A stretch of DNA of 64,000 nt from Pagrus major (taxonomy: Eukaryota; Chordata; Actinopteri; Spariformes; Sparidae). Under the pieces are notes generated by a model. It made no database searches, was not told the DNA's origin, and saw nothing but the letters and a program-made list of their open reading frames with translations. This document shows positions 54,507 through 64,000 of this stretch, piece after piece. A program made the position numbers and the translations under genes. Location of the stretch: assembly GCF_040436345.1 (NCBI RefSeq), contig NC_133218.1:5024484-5088483 (forward strand), given 5' to 3'. The stretch's first letter is position 1; each line of letters begins with the position of its first letter.

Positions 54507-57500
54507 GTGAGTTTTACCACCTTTTACATAGATAAACTGCTAAAAATCTACATCTGCGCTCTGTGTTAAAACCTAGCAAAATTATCCAAGTGTCTCACGT
54601 AACCTGCGAGCGGTCTTTTCTAGATAAAGAGACCGTAACCGTAGTCGGCATAATGAGGAGGGCTAAGCTAGTTCAGTCGCAGCTAACGCTGTTTGACTGT
54701 CGACCAACTGGTCAGTATTGATGTTTGAGCTCAGTATTTACTTTTCAACTAACGCCATGAGAGATTCGTGTTATAACATCAACTCTGTGAAACGGCCAGC
54801 CTTCAGCTGAACGTTTACGTGGCAAATGTAATGTCAAGTTCTTATATTTGTTGGCCATTACCTGTGAATTAACGTTAGCAATTGACACCTGAGCTAATAT
54901 GAGTTTAGCTAGTTAGCTTAACAGTAGATTAGATGGGAAAAAAAGTAGATTAATAGGTTTCTTTTTAATTTTCACCCTCTTGTTTTAACTTCTTGTTTGG
55001 CTTGACCTTTAAACATTTATCCTGTTATAACAGTGTCCTGCTGTTACTCTGTCAAAGCACTCAGTAAACTCTGTTTTTAAAGGTGGTCTATAAATAAAGT
55101 TATTATTATTAGTTGGGCACATATCGAAGAATTTTACACTGTATGAACAAAATTATGGGACACTTTTGCCCACCACATATCTGTGTATAACAGTTACACA
55201 TATGCAATGTCACTTTTGGTCTGGTGTGGTTTCTTACATGGTTTGGTTTTGGCTCCTCACTGCCAAATGGAGATATTTTAATCTGATATACAAACTATTA
55301 AAGGCAGTTTAAGACGAGACAAGCATTTCCAATTTTGTGGAAAACCCTGTCCGGTCCCTATATGGTAAATTACATAAAGTAATAGTTGTCTGAGTTTGGT
55401 GTGGAGATTTACTGGCAAGCACATCCAACACCTTGATGGTGAGTTTGACCCGAGAGTGTGAGCCAGGCAATGTACAAGTGTAATTTAATTGAATTATGTG
55501 GAGTATAAACTAACATGTAACAGTTAATCATAATATAATCGAAATGCGATATGGCCAAGTGCAATATTCAGATCAAATGAGGTGCATTCTCTTGATAAAG
55601 TTAAAATGTGTCATACCATTTAAATGAAGTGTTTTGGTCTCACAGAGACACCTCCAGCCTATAAATTATATTCTTCAGACATAAGGGAACATGCTTGTTT
55701 ATGTTTCAGAGACTCAACCCAAAATGATTATAATTTCTGTTTTTTCAGTGAAAATGAAATGCAAAAATTACTATTCGCACTAAAATTGAGTATTGCAATA
55801 TCTGTCAAAATAATCGCGAAATTATTTTTGGTGTTTGACATTGATTCTGTTTTGTTTTCTCTCTTGCAGCAAAGGGAAGACTCCTCGAAGGCATGGCCCA
55901 AAAAAGGCATCCAACACAGAGAAAGATCCTGTTGGAGTAAGTGAAGAATTGACTTTGTTATTCCTCAAACTGAAACAGCATCACACCACAGCCACAGTTA
56001 AAAGAGTAGCTTGTTTCTGTAGTTAAGCCCTCAATAGAAATGGAAGAAAAGTCTGTCCTAAAACTGGATTTACAACGTGCTTATCTAGGGATTCTTATGA
56101 ACACAACATATCAAGACTTAAACTCATGAAGTCAGAAGGAAACATTTGATAGTGGCTGACACCATAGACTCATAGATCCTTTGAAAAATTTTGTTTAAAT
56201 GAGGCTTATCTGAATGTAGTTCTTCCAGTTGTAATGACCATATCGCACACTGCTATCGACTCATTCATCTCTGCAGGTATACTGCCGTATACGTCCACTT
56301 GGAGGTGAAGATGAGGAATGCTGTGTTGAGATGATCAGCAGCTCCACTATTCAGCTACATGCTCCAGACGGTCTTAAAGCCAACCGCAATGGGGAGTACA
56401 AGGAGGTAAGTGTGTTGCAGCCCTATGTGCTTTGGAAGTAATCTGAGCATTTAAAGCAAAATTACCATTTATACTTGTTTTTGTTTCCACCTGACATCTC
56501 ACTCCAGAACTATTATCTAAACAAGATGTTAAAAGTAAAAAATAACCGACACTGGCAGCCACCAGGCATATATTTATTTTATTTTATTACTCAGCTAAGA
56601 AAAAAAGTGGCACAACAAAACCGAACAAAAGAAATCCTTTGTTTGGTCATAGTTGTATTCAGTAGAGACCTCAGACTTTCTTGGACACCAACAGGTTTAA
56701 TGCATGATGATGATGATGAGGATGATGATAATAACTCTTCTTTTCCATTTTCTGTTAAATGCCATTCATATTTATTTTTTTCTTTCTTTATCCTTAGACA
56801 CAGTACACCTTTAAAAAAGTATTTGGTATTAATACCACTCAAATGGAGCTGTTTGAGGATGTTGCCAGGCCGCTGGTAGAGGACCTCATTCACTGTAAAA
56901 ATGGTAAGTGAGTTAAATGTTTTTTTAGCTATGAAATGTGTGATGTGCCCTATGCCGAATCCCATACATTGATGATTTTCTTCTGTAGTGCTCAAAGGAT
57001 TATATGATCAGCTGAAAATAAATTTAAAATAGTTCTGATAATTGGTGAATAATTGGAGTTTATCAGTTTTTGTGGTCGTCTGAATAAACCATAATCACAC
57101 ATTCATTATATAAACCAACATGATATATATAACTGACATTAGCACTAATCCTCTCTGTGAAATGTGGTTAGCTAACTGTGATGTTCCCTGTTCATAGGTC
57201 TGCTGTTCACATATGGTGTTACAGGAAGCGGTAAGACCTTTACCATGACGGGCTCACCTGGTGAGGGTGGACTCCTCCCCCGTTCACTAGACATGCTCTT
57301 CAACAGCATCGGCCCCTTTCAGGCCAAAAGATTTGTAAGACTTTAATTTATTAATCTTTTTGGTAGTTGGTCTCTAAAGAAAGGATTACATTTTTAGAGA
57401 GCGGTGGGACATTGACTTGAAATGTTTTATCATCAGGTGTTTAAACCAGATGACAAAAATGGGATGGAGATCCAAGGTCAAGTCGATGCTCTCCTGGAGA

Positions 57501-60500
57501 GACAGAAACGAGACAGTCAGCCATTAGTGCCCAAAACGCCCTCCTCCAGGTAGCTATGAGTCATTTTATTTCACTTCTTACTTTATGTACTATATATGGT
57601 GTTCACAGTTATTGTTGGAATAGAAGGGAACTGAATTAAAAGTTTTTTAAAAGTTTCATTTTGGTCATCATGTTGCTTTTCTTTCTGTTCATTTTTGTTT
57701 TAGGCAGAAGACCGACCCAGAGTTTGCTGATATGATCAGTTCAGAGGAAGCATGTAAATCTGAGACTGTGGATGAAGACTGTTGTTACAGCGTCTTTGTG
57801 TCCTACATCGAGGTCTACAACAACTATATCTATGATCTCCTCGAAGATGCTCCATTTGACCCAATCAGACCAAAGTAAGAGATTACAAATCAGTGTAGAG
57901 GTTGTCTTTACAAAGCTTAGTTGAATCCAGGTTATTTGTGGTGCTATTCATACAGTACATGATAGATGGCTCTGTTCAACTGCACCCACACTGCTACCCC
58001 CAACTAATGTACACTACACATGTTTTTCTTGTAGTTGTGCACACGTCACTGCATAACAACCACTTTGACTGTGTTCCATGTATGTTCTGAATGAGTTCGT
58101 TGAGACAGAAATGTTTATCTATGTTCACAAGATGCCCTTTTTAAAAATCCTGTTTTTGTTAGGTGGCTCGGTGGAGGCACGCCTGTACGGAACAATGAGT
58201 TCATGTATGTGGCCAGTAAAAGTACACTACACAGTACTCTGTTTATTCATAGTCATAACTTGGCTGTAGCTCATATGTTGCGTAGGTTATCATCAGTGCA
58301 TTTCCATCCCATTAATCCAAAGCCCTGTAAATGGCATACATAGGTGTAGTTTATTAGCTTTGTGTCATTTTGGTGGCTGTTGTGTTCAAGGATTTGCTCC
58401 CTGTTGTTGCTGTTAGTATGGAGACTCATGTCATCCCTGAATGGCTCAAGCTTGTGTGCAAACCCAGTGTGCATGTGTCTGAACCCCTGAATGTGTTTCT
58501 GTCTCCCTACAGACGTTGACACTAACATCAAATAAAGCCATTTTAGCTTTCGCTGCTCGTCTTACTAAAGCAACACATTGTGTTACATTATTGTTGTATA
58601 TTAATTCTTTGCATTGACTTGTTTTAGACCACCTCAGTCAAAGATTCTCCGTGAAGATCAGAATCATAACATGTATGTTGCTGGTTGCACAGAAGTGGAG
58701 GTAAAATCTACAGAAGAGGCCTTTGAAGTCTTTTGGAAAGGTGAGTGTAAAAAAATAATCTTCCTCATAGATGCCATGTAATTATTTGCAAATTTTTAAA
58801 CATTCTAAGCTGTTTTATTTATTTTTAGCCTTTATATGTTTTGATTGAAACCATTGAAATATTTTAACAGAATAATGATTACAATGTTTAAATAAATTTG
58901 TCTATTACATATAAGGAAGCAGCCATAACTTTGCCTTGTTACCATGTCCATGCAGCAAGGATATGGTGATCTGCAGCTGGGCAGTTTTGAGATATAGCTT
59001 CCAGTGGCCATTATCAGCATTTGAAATTAGTTGACCAATCAAATCAGCAGGAATAACTGGACAAAGCGATAAATGTGTTGACCTTGTAAAGAAATGATTT
59101 GACCTATACTGTTGCTTCTGTTGTTAGTGTTACATATTGTATTAATGACGCTGTGCCATGTCTCCAGGACAAAAGAAAAGGAGGATAGCGAACACTCAGC
59201 TCAACCGTGAATCCAGTCGCTCTCACAGTGTGTTCACAGTGAAGCTGGCCCAGGCACCACTTGATGCTGACGGGGATCACATTCTACAGGTCATATATAG
59301 CTCCAAATTACATATTGATAAATGTTTTTTTTTCTGTATGTAAAACCTTGAAATCTGTTTGTTTTTATGATAACGGCCTATTCAGAGGAAAGCAGTGAGT
59401 CCATTCTGATTTTCAATTTAAGCTAATCAGTTTGTGACAAAACAGAGCCAATATATACAAATCATGTAGTCAAAAGGACTCCAGGCAGTGTTTAGCGACA
59501 CTAACGGTGTGATCTTAAATTACAGGACAAAAACCAGGTGAATGTGAGCCAGCTGTGTCTGGTTGACTTGGCAGGCAGCGAGCGCACCAGCAGAACCAGA
59601 GCCGAGGGAAGCCGCTTGCGTGAAGCAGGTCAGTTCCTTCATTATTCTGTCCTCCATCAAAGTTACCATTTCTGTGTATCTGCAGTTTCTCACTGTTTCA
59701 TTTCTTTGTGTTATAAGTTGCTATATAAGTTAAATGTATTATTGTTAATAATACTGTTTGTTCAGACACCAAACATCTCGAGTAATGTCTCGTTTACAGG
59801 GAATATTAACCAGTCCCTGATGACACTGCGCACATGCATGGAAGTCCTGCGTGAAAACCAGATGTGTGGAACTAATAGGGTTGGTATTTCACAATCTTGT
59901 CATAATATTGAACTGTTGCTCTGATTTATCATTTATAATTTTACAGTAGGTACAGTTTCACAGAGCCTTTATTTCCTTCCAGATGGTGCCATACAGGGAC
60001 TCTAAAGTTACACATCTGTTTAAAAACTACTTTGATGGAGAAGGAAAAGTCAGGATGATTGTGTGTGTCAACCCAAAGGCTGATGACTACGACGAAACTA
60101 TGGTCAGTCACAAAGTTCACAGCTGAATTCAAGCATCAGCATCTAATTTGGAGCTTTGCTGGGTGTTTTAAAGGTATTAGGATGGTCATTCTAATGGTAC
60201 TCCACTGTGCTGCAGCTGGTGATGCGGTTCGCTGAGATGACCCAGGAGGTGGAGGTGGCACGGCCGGTTGACCGGCCAATCTGTGGCCTTGCTGCAGGAC
60301 GCAGACACAGAAACCAGGCCTTCAAAGATGAGCTTTCACGTCGCTTGGAAGAGCGAGGAGGTCCCAGTAATGCAGGTAAATCACCCTCAAGTCTGTCAAC
60401 CTGATCACTGTGCTCATGTCAAGCTGTATTTTACATTTCAGAAATGTTCCTGTCGTTTACTGTATGTTACCTGTTGCTAACAAAGTTTTCCTTACTCACA

Positions 60501-63500
60501 CAGTGGATGACCCAGCTCTGCTGAGTCAAGTCATAGAAAGCCTTCCAGCCCTGCCTCCTTGTGAGCTGGTGGACCCAGCTGATGATCAGACGTTGCAGCG
60601 CCTGATTGAGGTGTTGGAAAGGAGGCATCGAATGCGTCGGATGATGACAGAACAGTTCAACAAAACTGGTACAGCTCAATGTCTACACCACAAATAGTTC
60701 TCTGGTTTATAGAGAGCCTACTTCATTACTGATTTTAAGCTGAAATAAAATATTGAATTTATTAAGTCCAGCAATGATGTATGAATAATTTTGAAAGGCA
60801 TCATTTACTGAAACCCTGGCTCACCATCTTCTGGTGATACCTTTAGGCAGTTATATGGAGTTTCAGAGAGGCAGATGACCCCTTTTCCTGGGTTAGTCAC
60901 TTAATTATGATAAGTGTCTGATAAGAGTGTTTTTTTATGTTGGCAGGAAAGAGCAACCTTTCAAGCCAAATGGTTAACATCTTATGTTCATATTTTTTTC
61001 TCCTTCAGCCAATACACTGTCGTCCATGCTTCAGCAGCTTGACGGTCAGCTCAATGCAAAGGAGACCATCCTGCATGATCACAGAAGCAAAATGAGCGAG
61101 AAAGAAAAATTCATCATCAACCAGAGGACAGAGATTGAACGACTAGAAAAAAAATCTAAAACACTGGAATACAAGGTGCTTTATCACTTCAATTATTGTT
61201 ATTCTAACCAAGCTTATAAAAGTAAGAATATATGAATTTACTTTTTTTCCCTTACTACTGGTCCCCCTCTTCAGATCGATATCCTGCAGAAGACGACAGA
61301 AATGTATGAGCAGGACAAACGCTCACTTCAGCAGGAGCTGGAGACTCGGGAGCAGCGGCTACACCGAGAGCTGTCAGAGAGGAGGCGCATGGAGCAGCGC
61401 ATGCAGGGCATGGTGACGGACACCAAACTCAAGTGGGAGAAGGAGTGTGTAAGTCACTGCTCAAACAAGTAAAAAATAGAAATGGCACCGAAACTCATAA
61501 GATAAATAATTTATTCTCCTTATGCTTAGAAAACAGAATGTAGAAGGGTGTAGAATACACATGGAGCAAAACTACAGCAGAGGCGGATACTGTGAGCGAC
61601 TGTTAAAAAATAATATATGACTTGAGCTTAAAGCAAAGGACAGGACTCATGTTATCACATCCCAATACACAAAAACTGGTTTACAGGGTACTTCAAAAAA
61701 TAGTTGGTTTGTCAGATAAGGCATACTAACATAAATATAACTGTATATTATGAATATTTTATTATTGTAAATATTATTGTAAGGTTAATTTAAGAGGATG
61801 GAGCCTTTACCAAATGGAAAAGAAAAGAATGAGATGCACTGATATGGAATTTCAGGGCAACCAATAATTATGCTGAGTCTGAAACAATACAAAAGATATA
61901 TTTTAAGATATTTTTCTACTAATATAATACCAATATTCAAAGAGCCTTCACTGTCCCCAGATTAAAGAATACATTTATTTATTGTAAACTTGTTTGTAAT
62001 ATGTGTTCTAGTATGTAGACTTTATAATGCCAGACAATCTATCCATATCAAGCAACATAACATACTGCGGTTTCTAGTTCATTCACAACAATTTAATATT
62101 AACATAACAAGCTCTATGTTTGTGCAAATCGTATCAGCTGTGGTTTGAGGAGGCCAGTAGGCAGAGCTGTCACAGACCTCACATTTCTACAGATTTTTGT
62201 ACTGCTTGTTCATCCTGTTTTTGATAAATTACTCGTGGTGTCTCCCTTACTGGTGTACTGCTATGGACAATTATAATTATAATGACTTGAGTAACATATA
62301 ACCCATAGGCTCTCATGTGTAAAATATAACCTAAAGCCCTTGTGCACCAACGTAGAGTATAGGTGATGAGGGGGGAAAAAGGCAGAGAAGCAAAAATCAC
62401 CACTCTAAGTGGTGTCTCTAGTCGGCAGCCAATGCTCTGCATTATCAGATGTAATAATTGGCTTTCATTTCATTAACGGAACAATGATGGTAATCATTAA
62501 CCAGTAAGTCATTTTCTTACTGATATAATGCATCCAAAAGAAGAAAAAAATCCAAGGCGCATGTTTTCCTTTTTTCAATACAATAAAACTCAAAGGGAAT
62601 TAACTGGTGCGGTGAGAGATTTTAGTAGAAGTCCACCCATATACTATTAATCTCTTGTACTTTTTTTATTCAGTAACCTGGCGTTCCCCTAGACAGTATG
62701 TGGTAAAGGACAGGCACTTAAAAAAATACTTGCCAGTTGATTGGGAAAACTATCTGTCCATCACCGTCTAATACAGGCTTACTTCAACCAGTTTGATCAA
62801 CAGTAGGAGAGCTCTGCCACCAGGGGAGCCAGTTGGTTTTTGCTGAAGTCAATTGAGAGATTAGCAAATTTATCTTTAACACTGAAAAGAGCCTTCAGTG
62901 TCGTTCTTTACCTTCCTTTTAAGTAACTCTCCAGTTCTGATATAACTGTTGCTACAGCAGCATCTCATTAATCTCTTGAGCACCACCCGACATTGTTGTT
63001 TTCTAACGGACAGTTGCTTTTCTCACAAGTTGTCACTTAATCACGCCTGTGCTCATAGGATGTTGTTTGATTGATTGATCCACTATGTGTTCAGCGCATT
63101 GCATGAAGCTTGGCTAGATGGATTTGCGCGGTCACTTGATCTCGCAAAGTCAGCTGCCTCTTGTAGTAATTTATTTGATATGTTTTGCTCTTCAAACCTT
63201 CATCAGGTAAAATTCATATCATGAATGCAAGTACTTTGTGGTTAGTAGTATTAAACGTACAGTTCTTTTAGAAATGAGAAACATGAGCCCCAATACCTCA
63301 GGGAATCTTGTCGTACAGGATTAAATAAATGAGTCTGTTCTTAATTTTGTTTCCTGCTGGTGTTTTCTAATTAGGAGAGGCGAGTGAACGCCAAGCAGCT
63401 GGAGATGCAGAACAAGTTGTGGGTGAAGGATGAGAAGTTGAAGCAGCTCAAGGCCATTGTGACAGAGAGCAGTGGCAGTGGCAGCGGTCCCACTGAGCAT

Positions 63501-64000
63501 CCAGACAAGCCTGACAGGCCGTCACGGGAGAGAGATCGCAACCTCGCTCAGAAGAGGTCTGCGTCCCCATCACCACTTCCTGTGAGTTATTTACTCTGTA
63601 ATACTGTGTGTTTTATCACTGTGCATTCAATCACTCTCTTATAAAACTTTATTTAACATGGAAAATTTGCATGCTTCTAATTATTATTGTGATGATCTTT
63701 GACACAAATCCTATGATTTCTGTACTTTCTTCTTCTCTGTATCACCCTGTTGTGTTTTTGTGTTCACCTGGAGCTCCTAATATCCACAATGCTTTGCCCC
63801 ATTCCCTCATCATTTTCCAGGACTTCAGCCAAACACCTTCCCACCAAAATCGAGCCAATGTTAGGGCAGTTCAGGACCCTTCCCCCACCTCCTCCTGCTC
63901 CTCCTCCTTTGCCTCCACCTCCTCCTCCTCCTCTTCAGCCTTTCCCTCAGTAGCCTCCTGCATCTCTGACTGGGAGCACAAGTTCCCTGTAGACTCAAGC
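54493..64000 (+). CDS. KIF23: Kinesin family member 23 / MKLP1 (C-terminus outside window)
   Basis: Eighteen exons give the first 776 residues (human full length about 960). KIF23 is the kinesin-6 half of centralspindlin; with RACGAP1 it bundles antiparallel microtubules at the spindle midzone and midbody for cytokinesis. The motor domain (about 25-445) has VYCRIRPL, the P-loop GVTGSGKT (112-119), switch [10 protein letters not shown] (296-304) and switch II DLAGSE (338-343). The kinesin-6 loop-6 insertion with FADMI lies at about 160-215. A neck region that in the family binds RACGAP1 (about 446-535) leads to a Lys/Glu-rich coiled coil (about 535-690), a basic PSRERDR segment and a Ser-rich tail. 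Exons: 54493-54506, 55870-55936, 56277-56405, 56798-56903, 57198-57334, 57437-57549, 57704-57874, 58628-58740, 59168-59289, 59526-59628, 59800-59879, 59983-60102, 60216-60375, 60504-60668, 61009-61175, 61275-61448, 63375-63581, 63821-64000. All borders are GT-AG with continuous phase. Introns 2-6 and 8-15 (about 100-430 bases) hold nothing notable. Confidence 0.96.
54507..55869 (+). other. KIF23: KIF23 intron 1
   Basis: 1.36 kb. Bases 55040-55111 (GTTTTTAAAGG-GTCTATAAATAAAGTTATTATTATT) look like the 3' end of an L2-type LINE or a SINE sharing it. Nothing else identified. Confidence 0.7.
55040..55111 (+). repeat. L2-like LINE/SINE 3' tail fragment
   Basis: CTATAAATAAAG followed by TTATTATTATT repeats is the usual end of fish L2 elements and the SINEs that use them; only about 70 bases remain. 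Confidence 0.5.
55870..55936 (+). CDS. KIF23: KIF23 exon 2
   Basis: Basic N-terminal extension ending EKDPVG; acceptor ctcttgcag, donor gtaagt. Confidence 0.93.
56277..56405 (+). CDS. KIF23: KIF23 exon 3
   Basis: First beta strand of the motor, [14 protein letters not shown], through NRNGEYKE; residues 28-70. Confidence 0.94.
56798..56903 (+). CDS. KIF23: KIF23 exon 4
   Basis: Reads [20 protein letters not shown], then [15 protein letters not shown]; residues 71-105. Confidence 0.94.
57198..57334 (+). CDS. KIF23: KIF23 exon 5 with P-loop
   Basis: Carries the ATP-binding P-loop GVTGSGKT followed by [18 protein letters not shown]; residues 106-151. Confidence 0.96.
57437..57549 (+). CDS. KIF23: KIF23 exon 6
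   Basis: Start of the kinesin-6 loop-6 insertion: [20 protein letters not shown] then ERQKRDSQ; residues 152-188. Confidence 0.94.
57704..57874 (+). CDS. KIF23: KIF23 exon 7
   Basis: End of the insertion (DPEFADMIS), an acidic stretch, then [19 protein letters not shown]; residues 190-245. Confidence 0.95.
57875..58627 (+). other. KIF23: KIF23 intron 7
   Basis: 753 bases, no repeat or other exon recognised. Confidence 0.8.
58628..58740 (+). CDS. KIF23: KIF23 exon 8
   Basis: Reads [20 protein letters not shown] then [17 protein letters not shown]; residues 247-283. Confidence 0.95.
59168..59289 (+). CDS. KIF23: KIF23 exon 9 with switch I
   Basis: Carries [20 protein letters not shown], the switch I loop, and APLDADGDH; residues 285-324. 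Confidence 0.96.
59526..59628 (+). CDS. KIF23: KIF23 exon 10 with switch II
   Basis: Carries [19 protein letters not shown]; residues 325-358. Confidence 0.96.
59800..59879 (+). CDS. KIF23: KIF23 exon 11
   Basis: Reads [20 protein letters not shown], the alpha-4 helix region; residues 360-385. The donor gttggt is weaker than the others but keeps frame and family match. Confidence 0.93.
59983..60102 (+). CDS. KIF23: KIF23 exon 12
   Basis: Reads [20 protein letters not shown], then [18 protein letters not shown]; residues 386-425. Confidence 0.95.
60216..60375 (+). CDS. KIF23: KIF23 exon 13
   Basis: End of the motor ([19 protein letters not shown]) and start of the neck; residues 426-478. 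The part after GRRHRNQ ([13 protein letters not shown]) differs from human. Confidence 0.93.
60504..60668 (+). CDS. KIF23: KIF23 exon 14
   Basis: Neck region: [20 protein letters not shown], then [20 protein letters not shown]; residues 480-533. In the family this stretch contacts RACGAP1. Confidence 0.93.
61009..61175 (+). CDS. KIF23: KIF23 exon 15
   Basis: Coiled-coil start: [19 protein letters not shown], then [17 protein letters not shown]; residues 535-589. Confidence 0.93.
61275..61448 (+). CDS. KIF23: KIF23 exon 16
   Basis: Coiled coil [20 protein letters not shown] through TKLKWEKEC; residues 590-647. Confidence 0.94.
61449..63374 (+). other. KIF23: KIF23 intron 16 (1.9 kb)
   Basis: The longest KIF23 intron here. 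It is AT-rich, with no repeat family, RNA gene or further exon I can support. Confidence 0.75.
63375..63581 (+). CDS. KIF23: KIF23 exon 17
   Basis: Reads [20 protein letters not shown], then [12 protein letters not shown], an inserted Ser/Gly run (SSGSGSGP) and RPSRERDRN, ending SASPSPLP; residues 648-716. Confidence 0.94.
63821..64000 (+). CDS. KIF23: KIF23 exon 18 (cut by window edge)
   Basis: After the acceptor ttttccag the phase-0 frame reads [20 protein letters not shown], a Ser-rich tract made by a CCT/CTC triplet repeat, then [13 protein letters not shown], matching human VASCISEWEQKIP. The proline-rich frame over the same bases is a shadow. Confidence 0.88.

Noticed and set aside
63750..63953. 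Proline-rich frame at the right edge
   Set aside because: It is another frame over KIF23 exon 18; the phase-0 frame continues exon 17 and matches the family after the Ser tract.

Overview
The window is animal nuclear DNA from a ray-finned fish, most likely a spiny-rayed (percomorph) teleost. It holds spliced genes with GT-AG introns, a vertebrate gene order, long (TG)n/(CA)n tracts and several transposon families typical of fish genomes. Species cannot be told from the sequence. Three protein-coding genes lie on the + strand in the order GLCE - PAQR5 - KIF23, which is the order on human 15q23. Exons were placed by reading translated frames, matching them to the human protein families from memory, and requiring GT/AG borders with continuous phase.

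1-24,190: the 3' part of GLCE (heparan sulfate D-glucuronyl C5-epimerase). Four coding exons are present; the start codon, Golgi anchor and any earlier exons lie left of the window. Introns 1 and 2 are each over 10 kb and full of repeats, including a 742-bp hAT-type element with a BED zinc-finger remnant.

24,191-42,170: an 18-kb intergenic stretch with no gene I can support. It is crowded with transposon remnants: an IS3EU-like element with a broken transposase fragment, two families of TTAA-flanked inverted-repeat elements (two copies each), a piggyBac-like C-terminal fragment, and older dispersed repeats. A few stretches look like possible conserved non-coding DNA.

42,170-53,630: PAQR5 (membrane progestin receptor gamma), complete in seven coding exons (345 codons), with a TATA-like box, a CAG repeat in the presumed leader, and a poly(A) signal. 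Its introns hold a tRNA-derived SINE and a transposon nested inside an older repeat.

54,290-64,000: KIF23 (MKLP1, the centralspindlin kinesin), 18 exons and 776 codons, running off the right edge. Its promoter holds two GC-box/CCAAT modules made by a 59-60 bp tandem duplication, followed by a CHR-like site, as expected of a mitotic gene.

The three genes are not functionally linked as far as the sequence shows; one edits heparan sulfate, one is a steroid receptor and one drives cytokinesis. I found no CRISPR array, operon or other new system. The least ordinary features are the transposon structures, the duplicated KIF23 promoter module, and the apparent lack of the 14-3-3 docking motif in KIF23 exon 18.
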